NCBI GenBank assembly: GCA_002685075.1
Contig: NYWO01000003.1
Span: 1 to 38,026 of the forward strand
Direction of reading: 5' to 3'
Origin: Arcobacter sp.
GTDB lineage: Bacteria; Campylobacterota; Campylobacteria; Campylobacterales; Arcobacteraceae
Length of the DNA stretch: 38,026 nucleotides
In this document: positions 16,616-24,829 of the stretch, one piece after another
Layout of the letters: every line of letters begins with the position of its first letter
Position numbering within the stretch: position 1 is the first letter of the stretch
Notes under the pieces: model-generated
The model's database searches: none
What the model saw: only the letters and a program-made list of their open reading frames with translations
Told to the model about the DNA's origin: nothing
Translations under genes and position numbers: made by a program

Positions 16616-18016
16616 ATGAAGAAACTTATTTTTAAGAACACTTTATTATATAGTATACCAGATATAATAACAAAATTATTACCTTTTATTACTTTACCTA
16701 TAGTTACTAGATATTTGACAATTGATGAAATTGGATTAATAGGAATTTATGGAATAGTGATAGCTTTATATTCATTGTTTTCCCAGTTTGGAGTAGCTTA
16801 TGTAATAAACTCACAATGGTTTAAATTATCTATTAAAAATAGAGAAGTATTATTATACAATTTATTTTTAATTGGAATAATATTAAGTTTTTTAGCAATA
16901 ATATTATTTCTTATAATTAAAAATTTGATCACACCTTTAGCAATAGGAGATAATTGGGACAATTTAAAAAATCTTACACCTTTTATACTTATACAAGTTT
17001 TTTTTGCAGGGGTAAAAAGTTTATTTGATAGCTTTATGATTATCACAAGAAATGTAATTCTAGTATTAAAGTTGTCAATTTTTACAGTAGTTATCAATAC
17101 TACATTATTTTTGTATATGGTCATAATTACTTCTGACATTTTTTATATTTTGGGAACACAGGCATTAATAGCAAGTTTTATTGGAATAATATATTCTTAT
17201 ATTATTTTAAAGAACTGTAGATTCAAATTTAATAAATATTTTTGGTACAAGACATTTTTCATTAGTTATCCTATTTATATCCGTTCATTATTTAATTTCA
17301 TTCGAAATAGATATGATAAAATGTATATTGCTAATATATTAGGGAGTGCAAATTTTGCCATATACAATTTTGCATTTAGTGTATCATCAATTTTAAGTTT
17401 GCTTGGAAGTGCATTTGATAAAAGTTATTCTCCATTGCTAATAGAAAATATATCAAAAAATGAAAAAGACAATAGTGCATTATCATTTATGATTTTTTTA
17501 TATTTTGTTATAATGGTTACAATTTTAATCATATTTTTTTTTCTAGGCAAACCTTTAATAAACTTAATTTCTAATAGCTTATTTAGAGAATCTTATGATT
17601 ACATATTATTACTTTTTTTGAATCCATTGATTTCTTCATTTGCTTTAAGTAGTGGTAATATTTTAATCTATTATGAAAAAACAAAATTTATTTTATTTAC
17701 TACAGTAGTACAAGCATTAATAACCATATCTTTTATAGTCCTATTTGTTCCAATTTTAGGAGCAAAGTTTGCAATTATTTCTATTTTAATAGGTACATTA
17801 TATTATTCAACACATCAGTATATGGTGAGTAAAAAGCTTTTCCAAATTGAATTAAAAGAAAATATATTAATAATCTATAGTTTTTTATTTTCTTTAATTA
17901 TTTTTGATAAAGTATATTTTCATTTTATTAATTTTAATTTACTTAGTTGTTTATTTATAATACTCTATACTTTTATATTATGTCATTTATATTACAGATA
18001 TTTAAGGAAATATTAA
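16616..18016 (+). CDS. wzx: Wzx-type polysaccharide flippase (MOP superfamily)
   Basis: Polytopic inner-membrane protein of 466 residues with about 12-14 hydrophobic helices, predicted to flip an undecaprenyl-diphosphate-linked oligosaccharide to the periplasmic face. The start KNTLLYSIPDII and the following LLPFITLPIVTRYLTIDEIGLIG are typical of Wzx/RfbX proteins (charged helix 1, then the DxGxxG-like loop). A central basic loop (RSLFNFIRNRYDKMYIAN) is also usual. It contains a run of nine T residues at about 17534-17542 inside a Phe/Leu-rich helix. Lies between the transferases and the MBOAT pair. A drug-efflux MATE role is unlikely in this setting. Confidence 0.88.
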   Translation: MKKLIFKNTLLYSIPDIITKLLPFITLPIVTRYLTIDEIGLIGIYGIVIALYSLFSQFGVAYVINSQWFKLSIKNREVLLYNLFLIGIILSFLAIILFLIIKNLITPLAIGDNWDNLKNLTPFILIQVFFAGVKSLFDSFMIITRNVILVLKLSIFTVVINTTLFLYMVIITSDIFYILGTQALIASFIGIIYSYIILKNCRFKFNKYFWYKTFFISYPIYIRSLFNFIRNRYDKMYIANILGSANFAIYNFAFSVSSILSLLGSAFDKSYSPLLIENISKNEKDNSALSFMIFLYFVIMVTILIIFFFLGKPLINLISNSLFRESYDYILLLFLNPLISSFALSSGNILIYYEKTKFILFTTVVQALITISFIVLFVPILGAKFAIISILIGTLYYSTHQYMVSKKLFQIELKENILIIYSFLFSLIIFDKVYFHFINFNLLSCLFIILYTFILCHLYYRYLRKY

Positions 18017-19501
18017 ATGCTCTTCAATAGCTACGAATTTATATTCGCATTCTTACCAATAACCTTCTTCATATACTTTTACTTAAATAGTAAAAGGTTA
18101 ACAACAGCAAGTAAAGCATTTCTAGTGTTCTCTTCTTTGTTCTTTTATTCTTATTGGAATGTAGCATATTTACCTTTGATATTAGGAAGCATGCTATTTA
18201 ATTATGCAATAGGAAATAGTTTAGCTAAAAATAATGATGAGAAATCCAATAAGAAAGGATTTTCTAAAACATTCTCTAATAAATCAATCTTAATATTTGG
18301 TATTATTTGTAATATATCTTTATTAGCATATTTTAAATATGCAGATTTCTTTATAGAAAATTTTAATTTTATATCTGGAACAGAGTTTAACTTATTAAAT
18401 TTATTATTACCTCTAGCAATATCTTTTTTTACTTTTCAACAAATAGCATATTTAGTTGATTCCTATAGAAAAGAAACAGATGAATATGATTTTTTAAACT
18501 ATGCATTATTTGTGACTTTCTTTCCTCAACTAATTGCAGGTCCAATTGTACATCATAAAGAAATGATGCCACAGTTTGCTAATAATAGAAATATGGTAAA
18601 GAATTATAGAAATATAGCATTAGGTATATTTATCTTTTCAATGGGATTATTTAAAAAAGTAGTTATAGCAGATACTTTTGCTAAATGGGCAAATGCTGGA
18701 TTTGATACAGCAACAACTTTGAATCTATTTGAAGCCTGGGCTACATCTTTATCTTATACTTTTCAACTTTATTTTGATTTCTCAGGTTATACAGATATGG
18801 CAATAGGTATTGCATTATTGTTTAATATCAAATTACCTATTAACTTTAATTCTCCATATAAAGCTTTATCTATCCAAGATTTTTGGAGAAGATGGCATAT
18901 TACATTATCAAGGTTTTTAAGAGATTATATTTATATTCCTCTTGGTGGAAATAAAAAAGGTAGTTTTAGAACATATTCAAATCTAATGGCAACATTTATT
19001 ATAGGTGGTTTTTGGCATGGAGCTGGTTGGACATTTTTGTTTTGGGGATTTCTTCATGGTTTAGCTTTATCTATTCATAGATTATGGCAAGGTCTAGGAT
19101 TTAAAATGTGGACATGGTTAGCTTGGTTTATTACATTTAACTTTGTAAATATTACTTGGGTTTTTTTTAGAGCAAAGGAATGGAATGATGCGATTAAAGT
19201 TTTAGGGGCTATGTTTTCTTTAGATAATATTATGTTGCCTAATTTTTTAGAATCAAAATTAGCATTTTTAAAATCATATGGTATTGAATTTGGTGTTTTT
19301 GTTGAGAGTATACAAGCAGATAAATACATAGTTGTTTGGCTTCTCTTAGGATTTATTATAGTTCTTGCCTTCAAAAATTCTATGGAAAAAAAAGATTTAT
19401 TTAAATTAAGAATTATAACATCTATTTCAAGTGCATTTCTTTTTGTATATGCGATGCTTTCTTTAAATAAAGTATCAGAATTTTTATATTTCAATTTTTA
19501 G
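18017..19501 (+). CDS. MBOAT-family membrane O-acyltransferase (AlgI/PatA-like)
   Basis: Multi-pass inner-membrane O-acyltransferase, 494 residues. It would carry an acyl (most often acetyl) group across the membrane for transfer to a glycan. Diagnostic motifs are FDFSGYTDMAIG (253-264), FWRRWHITLSRFLRDY (289-304), YIPLGG and the catalytic FWHGAGWTF with His334. The N-terminal NSYEFIFAFLPI is typical of AlgI relatives. The next gene encodes a membrane-anchored SGNH-like protein, the usual periplasmic partner (as AlgJ/AlgX to AlgI, or DltD to DltB). Alginate-type polysaccharide itself is not indicated, since no alginate enzymes are present; the likely target is the glycan made by this operon. 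Confidence 0.9.
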   Translation: MLFNSYEFIFAFLPITFFIYFYLNSKRLTTASKAFLVFSSLFFYSYWNVAYLPLILGSMLFNYAIGNSLAKNNDEKSNKKGFSKTFSNKSILIFGIICNISLLAYFKYADFFIENFNFISGTEFNLLNLLLPLAISFFTFQQIAYLVDSYRKETDEYDFLNYALFVTFFPQLIAGPIVHHKEMMPQFANNRNMVKNYRNIALGIFIFSMGLFKKVVIADTFAKWANAGFDTATTLNLFEAWATSLSYTFQLYFDFSGYTDMAIGIALLFNIKLPINFNSPYKALSIQDFWRRWHITLSRFLRDYIYIPLGGNKKGSFRTYSNLMATFIIGGFWHGAGWTFLFWGFLHGLALSIHRLWQGLGFKMWTWLAWFITFNFVNITWVFFRAKEWNDAIKVLGAMFSLDNIMLPNFLESKLAFLKSYGIEFGVFVESIQADKYIVVWLLLGFIIVLAFKNSMEKKDLFKLRIITSISSAFLFVYAMLSLNKVSEFLYFNF

Positions 19502-19502
19502 G

Positions 19503-20684
19503 ATGAATAAAATGTATGAAAAAAGAATTAATGCAAAAAAGTGGATAACTATATATTCTTTTGTATGTTTAATTAGTTTTATATTTTTTTTACCATTTTA
19601 TTTAGTATTAAATAATGCTTATGAAAATAGCAGTTATTCTACTATTGTTAATGACCAAAAAACAAAAAATGCTATTTATGGCACATCACTTAATCAAAAT
19701 ACATTTAGTTATAAGTTAGAGTTAATCAAACAAACTAAACCTAATATTGTTGCCATGGGTTCTTCACGAGTAATGCAATTTAGAGAGATTTTTTTTGATA
19801 AAACCTTTGTAACTGCTGGTGGAGGGATGAATAACCTTGAGGAAGGAGGAATGTTTTTAGAAAAAATGTTGAAGGGACATACTCCTGAAAAAGTTATCTT
19901 AGGTCTAGATTTTTGGTGGTTTAGTAAAGAAAAAGAAAATAATATAGATTTTAATTATCATAAGAATGAAGGGGTTACTCTAACTAAAAGAAAGATTTTT
20001 TATCCTATCTCTTTAATAAAAGATAAAATATTTACTTATGAACAATTTTTTAGAATAACTTTTGGCAATACTATTAATGATATAACACATTATGAAAATT
20101 TTGGATATCAAGCAATAAAAAGTTCTAATGGTTTTAGAAAAGATGGCTCTTATTTATATGGAAAACAACTTTTTTTATCTAAAACAAAAGATATATCATT
20201 TAAGGATACATTGGAAAGGATTAATAAAGGTACCAACGGATTTGAACACAATCAAATATTTTCCAATAAAGCTGTACTAGAATTAGAACAAATTATTAAA
20301 TTATTAAAAAAAAATAAAATTGAATATATAATAATTTTACCTCCACTTCCTCAAATTATTATAGAAGAAATAAATAAAAATATGGATAAGTATCAATACA
20401 CTTTATTCCTTAAAGAATATCTATCTAAAAAGAAAAAATTTATTAATTATGAAGATTTCTTTTATGATGAATGTGAATTTATCGATGGTTTTCATGGTGG
20501 AGACGTTATATACGCTAGAATAGTACAAAATCTTGAAAAAGAAGGATTTCTATTGCTTTCTGAGGATAAGAAAATGGAACTACATAAATATATAGAAGAT
20601 AATAAATCTCATGCAACTATTAAGAGTACCTTTTATAAAATGAAAGAACAAGATTTCTTAAAATTAAACTGTAAAAAAAATTAA
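19503..20684 (+). CDS. Membrane-anchored SGNH/AlgJ-like acyl-transfer partner
   Basis: 393-residue protein with one N-terminal membrane anchor (about residues 15-38) and a periplasmic domain. The motif GSSRVMQ (86-92) resembles the Ser block of SGNH hydrolases, an aromatic LGLDFWWFS block follows (134-141), and DGFHGGD near residue 328-334 supplies an Asp and His in the right place for the catalytic dyad. Gene order directly after the MBOAT gene (1-bp gap) supports a two-protein acylation system. I chose the ATG at 19503; one at 19512 is also possible and would remove only three residues. A9 run at about 20306-20314. Overall similarity to AlgX/AlgJ or DltD by eye is low, so the name is functional rather than orthologous. 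Confidence 0.68.
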   Translation: MNKMYEKRINAKKWITIYSFVCLISFIFFLPFYLVLNNAYENSSYSTIVNDQKTKNAIYGTSLNQNTFSYKLELIKQTKPNIVAMGSSRVMQFREIFFDKTFVTAGGGMNNLEEGGMFLEKMLKGHTPEKVILGLDFWWFSKEKENNIDFNYHKNEGVTLTKRKIFYPISLIKDKIFTYEQFFRITFGNTINDITHYENFGYQAIKSSNGFRKDGSYLYGKQLFLSKTKDISFKDTLERINKGTNGFEHNQIFSNKAVLELEQIIKLLKKNKIEYIIILPPLPQIIIEEINKNMDKYQYTLFLKEYLSKKKKFINYEDFFYDECEFIDGFHGGDVIYARIVQNLEKEGFLLLSEDKKMELHKYIEDNKSHATIKSTFYKMKEQDFLKLNCKKN

Positions 20685-20696
20685 CGAAGGATTTAT

Positions 20697-21701
20697 ATGG
20701 AAACATACATAATAGCAGAAATAGGTAATACACATGAGGGTAGTCTAGGTCTTGCGAAATGTTTTATAAAAGCAGCAAGTGATTGTGGAGTTGATGCCGT
20801 AAAAATGCAAACACATATTTTTGAAGCTGAGAGTTTAGCTTCTGCTCCAAATCCGCCATATTTTAAAGATGAAACTAGAAAAGAATATTTTGAGAGAACA
20901 GCTTTTACATTAGAACAGTGGAAAGAATTAAGAAGATACAGTGAAGAAGACCTTAAAATAGATTTTTTTAGTTCACCTTTCTCTTTAGAAGCAGTTGATT
21001 TACTAGAAGCTGTAGGAATGGATACTTATAAGATAGCATCAGGAGAAGTGAATAATATTCCGCTACTTGAAAAAGTAGCAAAAACAGGGAAACGAGTATT
21101 ACTTTCAAGCGGTATGAGTAGTTGGGAAGAGTTAAATGAAGCAGTAGAAATATTACAATCAAATGGTTGTAAAGATTTAGTTCTTTTGCAATGTACATCA
21201 GAGTATCCATGTCCACCAGAACAAGCGGGATTAAATGTACTAGATGAGATGAAAGCTAGATATCAAAACATTACTATAGGTTATAGTGATCATACTATGG
21301 GTGTAGCTGTGCCACTAGCTGCTGTGATAAAAGGTGCAACTGTTATAGAAAAACACTTTACTCTTTCTCAAAAGATGTATGGAAGTGATGCTATGAATTC
21401 AACAGAACCAGAAGAGTTCAAAAGACTTGTAGATGAAATAAGACAAATCGAGCTTGCATTATTAAATAAAGTAAATAAAGATGAAAAAGTAAAATCACTT
21501 GGAAATATGAAAATGACTTTTGAAAAATCAATTGTTTCAGCAAATATAATTGAGAAAAATGATATTATTATTTTTGAAAGATTAGCTTTTAAGAAGCCAG
21601 GGGATGGCATACCAGCAAGAGATTACAAAAAACTTTTAGGTAAAAAGTTAAAAAATAAAGTAGAAAAAGATCATAAGTTTAAGTGGGAAGATTTTGAATA
21701 A
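20697..21701 (+). CDS. neuB: Second NeuB-family nonulosonic acid synthase (probably N-acetylneuraminate)
   Basis: 334 residues with the complete NeuB barrel: AEIGNTHEGS, DAVKMQTHIFEAE, SSPFSLEAVD, IASGEVNN, SSGMSSWEE, CTSEYPCP, GYSDHTMG, IEKHFTL, and a C-terminal SAF domain (SIVSANI ... KKPGDGIPARDY). It clearly differs from the synthase at 4999-6009 (for example NTHEG against NHNG, CTSEYPCP against HANTMYPTP). The only partners next to it are a NeuC and a NeuA; that three-gene set is the minimal pathway from UDP-GlcNAc to CMP-Neu5Ac, which is why I prefer sialic acid. A second legionaminic-type acid fed from the first set cannot be excluded. GAAGG ahead of the ATG is the ribosome site. Confidence 0.82.
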   Translation: METYIIAEIGNTHEGSLGLAKCFIKAASDCGVDAVKMQTHIFEAESLASAPNPPYFKDETRKEYFERTAFTLEQWKELRRYSEEDLKIDFFSSPFSLEAVDLLEAVGMDTYKIASGEVNNIPLLEKVAKTGKRVLLSSGMSSWEELNEAVEILQSNGCKDLVLLQCTSEYPCPPEQAGLNVLDEMKARYQNITIGYSDHTMGVAVPLAAVIKGATVIEKHFTLSQKMYGSDAMNSTEPEEFKRLVDEIRQIELALLNKVNKDEKVKSLGNMKMTFEKSIVSANIIEKNDIIIFERLAFKKPGDGIPARDYKKLLGKKLKNKVEKDHKFKWEDFE

Positions 21702-22872
21702 TAATATTAATAAAAATAAAAGAATATGTGTATTTGTTGGTGGTAGAGCAAATTATAGTAGTGTAAAATCTGTCATGAAAGCAGTTAAGGCTCATCCTAA
21801 ATTAGAACTTCAAGTAGTACTTGGAGCATCAGCTGTTTTAGATAGATTTGGAAAAGTTGAAGATCTTATTAGAAAAGATGGTTTTGAACCAGATTTTACT
21901 TTTCACAATCTTATAGAAGGTGAAAATCCAGCAACTATGGCAAAATCTACAGGACTTGGGCTAATGGATGCTTCTATGATATTCAATAATCTTAAACCAG
22001 ATATGTTAGTAGTAGTTGGAGATAGATTTGAGATGATGTCTATAACACTTGCAGCAGCCTATATGAATATCCGAATTGTTCATACAATGGGTGGTGAAGT
22101 TACAGGAACTATAGATGAGTCTATCCGTCATGCCATCACTAAATTTGCTCACATACATTTTCCAGCAAATGAAGATTCAAAACAAAGAATCATAAAAATG
22201 GGAGAAGATGAACGATATGTATTTAATGTTGGATGTCCAAGAACGGACCTAGTATCGGATGAACTTAAAAATGATAGCTATAAAGTATTAAAAAATTTGT
22301 TTAAAACATATGGTGGTGTTGGAAGAGAGTTTGATTTGACTAAGCCATATCTTTTAGTCTCTCAACATTCTGTAACTACAGAATTTGGAAACAATAGACA
22401 TCAAATAGAAGAAACTTTAAATGCACTTGAAGAGTTACGATTACCAGTGATTATGTTATGGCCAAATGCTGATGCAGGGGGAGATGATATAAGTAAAGGT
22501 ATAAGAACTTATAGGGAAAATAACAATCCCAAGTGGTTACATCTTTTTAAAAACTTACCTACTCATATATATATACACCTTATGAATACTACTGCTTGTT
22601 TAGTAGGAAATAGTAGTTCAGGAGTAAGAGAAGGTGCATTTATTGGAACACCTGTAGTAAATATAGGTACAAGACAAAATAAGAGATTAAGAACTAGTAA
22701 TGTTATTCAAGTGGATTATGATGCAAAAGAAATAGTAAATGCAATAAGAAAACAAATTAAACATGGTAAATATGAAAGTAGTGATATCTATGGAGATGGA
22801 ACAGCAGGAGAAAAGATAGCTGATATCTTAGTAAATTGTGAACCTAGTATTCAAAAAACAATAGTTTATTAA
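21694..22872 (+). CDS. neuC: Hydrolysing UDP-GlcNAc 2-epimerase (NeuC-like), second copy
   Basis: Converts UDP-GlcNAc to ManNAc and UDP, the first step to sialic acid. 392 residues, GT-B fold; visible motifs are FVGGRANYSSVK near the N-terminus, VVGDRFEMMS, TMGGEVTGTIDESIRH, SQHSVTTEFG, LWPNADAGG and VGNSSSGVREG. The histidine/glutamate block (GGEVTGTIDESIRH) is shared with the LegG-like enzyme at 6006-7169, but the central SQHSVTTEFG segment is different. The start is TTG at 21694, overlapping the neuB stop by 8 bp; no in-frame ATG precedes the conserved core, so the first few residues (Asn/Lys-rich) are uncertain. Confidence 0.84.
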   Translation: MNNNINKNKRICVFVGGRANYSSVKSVMKAVKAHPKLELQVVLGASAVLDRFGKVEDLIRKDGFEPDFTFHNLIEGENPATMAKSTGLGLMDASMIFNNLKPDMLVVVGDRFEMMSITLAAAYMNIRIVHTMGGEVTGTIDESIRHAITKFAHIHFPANEDSKQRIIKMGEDERYVFNVGCPRTDLVSDELKNDSYKVLKNLFKTYGGVGREFDLTKPYLLVSQHSVTTEFGNNRHQIEETLNALEELRLPVIMLWPNADAGGDDISKGIRTYRENNNPKWLHLFKNLPTHIYIHLMNTTACLVGNSSSGVREGAFIGTPVVNIGTRQNKRLRTSNVIQVDYDAKEIVNAIRKQIKHGKYESSDIYGDGTAGEKIADILVNCEPSIQKTIVY

Positions 22873-22873
22873 T

Positions 22874-23536
22874 ATGAAGATATTAGGAATAATTCCTGCA
22901 AGAGGGGGAAGTAAAGGAATACCAAAAAAGAATATTAAACTTTTAAATGGAAAGCCTTTAATTGCATATACAATTGAAGCTGCTCTAAATTCAAATCTTA
23001 ATAGAGTTATAGTTTCAACTGATTGTGAAGAGATAGCTATTATATCTAAAGAATATGGTGTAGAGGTTATGATGAGACCTTCTCGTCTATCTGAAGATAA
23101 AACTCCTACCTTGCCAGTACTTCAAGATGTAGTAGCAAAATTAGATGACGAGTTTGATGCTGTAATGACTTTACAACCAACATCACCCCTGAGAAAGATA
23201 GAAGATATAAATAATTCTATTGAGACTTTTAGTAGAGATAAAAAGGCTGATAGTTTAGTTAGTGTTGTTGAAACTCCGCATAATTATATGCCTGAAAAAT
23301 CTATGTCTTTTGATGGTAACTATTTGTCTGGGAATAATAAAATAAAAAGAAGACAGGATGTCTCTACTATTTATTCAAGAAATGGTGCTGCAATATATAT
23401 AACTAAAACTGAAAAATTACATAAGTATATTTTTGGTGAAAAAATCTTACCTTATTTTATGAAAAAAATTAATAGTTTTGATATTGATGATATGGAAGAT
23501 TGGGAAATAGTAAGTAAAATTGTAAAAGGTTCATAA
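22874..23536 (+). CDS. neuA: CMP-nonulosonic acid synthetase (NeuA-like), second copy
   Basis: Cytidylyltransferase of 220 residues activating the product of the neighbouring NeuB. Motifs: IPARGGSKGIPKKN (CTP-binding), LNGKPLIAYTIE, STDCEEIA, LQPTSPLR and the RRQD...NGAAIY segment that binds the acid sugar. The LQPTSPLR block is the common NeuA form and differs from IDLDATAPLR in the PtmB-like enzyme at 11701-12405. It starts 1 bp after neuC and its stop overlaps the next start by one base (TAATG), coupling it to a putative transferase. No C-terminal esterase or mutarotase domain is present. Confidence 0.86.
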   Translation: MKILGIIPARGGSKGIPKKNIKLLNGKPLIAYTIEAALNSNLNRVIVSTDCEEIAIISKEYGVEVMMRPSRLSEDKTPTLPVLQDVVAKLDDEFDAVMTLQPTSPLRKIEDINNSIETFSRDKKADSLVSVVETPHNYMPEKSMSFDGNYLSGNNKIKRRQDVSTIYSRNGAAIYITKTEKLHKYIFGEKILPYFMKKINSFDIDDMEDWEIVSKIVKGS

Positions 23537-24735
23537 TGAAAGAAATAGATGTAATATTTTTTGTAGAACACAAAGATAGAGAGTTAGAAAGTATAGAATT
23601 AGTAAAATCTAAACTAACAAAAGAGGGAATCTCCAGTATTATAGTATCTACATTTTTCCATTTACTTCATTTGTTTCTATATAAACCTAAGGTTATCATT
23701 TTTCCTTATCTCTTATCTAAAAAAGTGTGGCCAGTTGATTTTGTATATGAAATATATGGAGATGATGTTTATTACATTAATATGAACTGGGAACAACTTT
23801 TATCATCTGCTAGTCAAGAATATAAAAAACCGCAAGATGAATTTGTTAAAAATCAAGTTATACAATTATCTTGGGATAAACATTTTAAAAATAATTTTCT
23901 TTTGAAATATGAAGTAGAAAGGAAAAATATACATATCTCTGGAAATATTGCTAATGAGATTTTACATAACCTAATAGATAAAAAAAATGAATGGAGAAAT
24001 AATTTAGCAATAGAGTTTAATTTAGATACAAGTAAAAAATGGTTATTCATGCCTATGAATTATGGTTGGGCATTTTCAACTGATGAATTAATTAAAGGAA
24101 GAATTTCTTCAGGTTATGATGAAAAAATAGCTTGGGAATATAAAAAATATTCTCAAAAATGTTTAAAAGAATTTATTTTATTTATTGAAAATCTATCTGA
24201 AAACTATAATTATGAGATAATAATCAGACCACACCCAAGTATAACTGAAGAACAGTATAAGAATGAGTTCGAAAAAGAAATAAATAGCATACCTCAAAAT
24301 ATAACATTAAATAAATCATACTCTATTAGAGAATGGATAATTGCAAGTGATATTGTAGGAAGTAGTTGGAGTACCTCCGTTTGGGATGCACATAATATTG
24401 GTAAACCAGTATTTTTATTTACTCCTTATCCAAGACCAGTGTGGCTTGATGTTTGGTGGAATAAAGAAGTTAATAATATTGAACAATTTGATTCATATGA
24501 AGAGCCAAAATTAAATAATGAAACTAAATTAGAATTAGATGCGTCAGATACACTTGTTAAAATAATTACAAATTACATAACAAGGAAAGAATATTCTATA
24601 AAATTTAGAATATCAAATAAAAAATTATTTTTACTTTCAATAATAAGACTAGTTTCTTGCAAGTATTTCAAATGTAAATTGTTTTCAAAATATACTAAAC
24701 CTGTACAATATGATTATTTTGATATTAAAGTATAG
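23536..24735 (+). CDS. Surface-carbohydrate biosynthesis GT-B-like protein, candidate sialyl/nonulosonate transferase
   Basis: 399-residue soluble protein. The N-terminal half has IFPYLL and a YGDDVYYINMNWEQ segment; the C-terminal half has IIIRPHPSI (228-236, His233-Pro234), then GSSWSTSVWDA (275-285) and GKPVFLF. A His-Pro motif followed by a Ser/Thr-rich motif and a nucleotide-contacting loop is the pattern of CMP-sugar GT-B enzymes. It resembles proteins annotated as surface carbohydrate biosynthesis protein that sit beside nonulosonic acid genes in other bacteria (recall, not searched). Coupling to neuA by a one-base overlap makes the CMP-sugar made by NeuA the obvious candidate donor. 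Last gene before the only sizeable gap in the locus. Confidence 0.62.
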   Translation: MKEIDVIFFVEHKDRELESIELVKSKLTKEGISSIIVSTFFHLLHLFLYKPKVIIFPYLLSKKVWPVDFVYEIYGDDVYYINMNWEQLLSSASQEYKKPQDEFVKNQVIQLSWDKHFKNNFLLKYEVERKNIHISGNIANEILHNLIDKKNEWRNNLAIEFNLDTSKKWLFMPMNYGWAFSTDELIKGRISSGYDEKIAWEYKKYSQKCLKEFILFIENLSENYNYEIIIRPHPSITEEQYKNEFEKEINSIPQNITLNKSYSIREWIIASDIVGSSWSTSVWDAHNIGKPVFLFTPYPRPVWLDVWWNKEVNNIEQFDSYEEPKLNNETKLELDASDTLVKIITNYITRKEYSIKFRISNKKLFLLSIIRLVSCKYFKCKLFSKYTKPVQYDYFDIKV

Positions 24736-24829
24736 ATAACAAAATATAAAGTTATTTAAAAGTAGACATTTAATTTAGTTTTATTAAAAATATTAGAAGT
24801 TACAAAATTTATAGATAGGAAGAATATAG
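24736..24829. other. 94-bp intergenic gap within the glycan locus
   Basis: The only non-coding gap larger than about 35 bp between 837 and 31792. It is very AT-rich (about 20 % GC) and holds no clear hairpin terminator. TATAAA- and TTACAAAA-like strings could serve as a -10 element, but every stretch this AT-rich offers such matches, so I do not call a promoter. An AGGAAGA ribosome site at the right end belongs to the TTG-started GT2 gene. It separates the second nonulosonic acid block from the pgl-like initiation block and may mark a cassette junction. Confidence 0.45.

Noticed and set aside
16616-18016. MATE-type drug efflux pump
   Set aside because: Same superfamily, but the Wzx-like N-terminus and the position among transferases and sugar-synthesis genes favour a lipid-linked glycan flippase.
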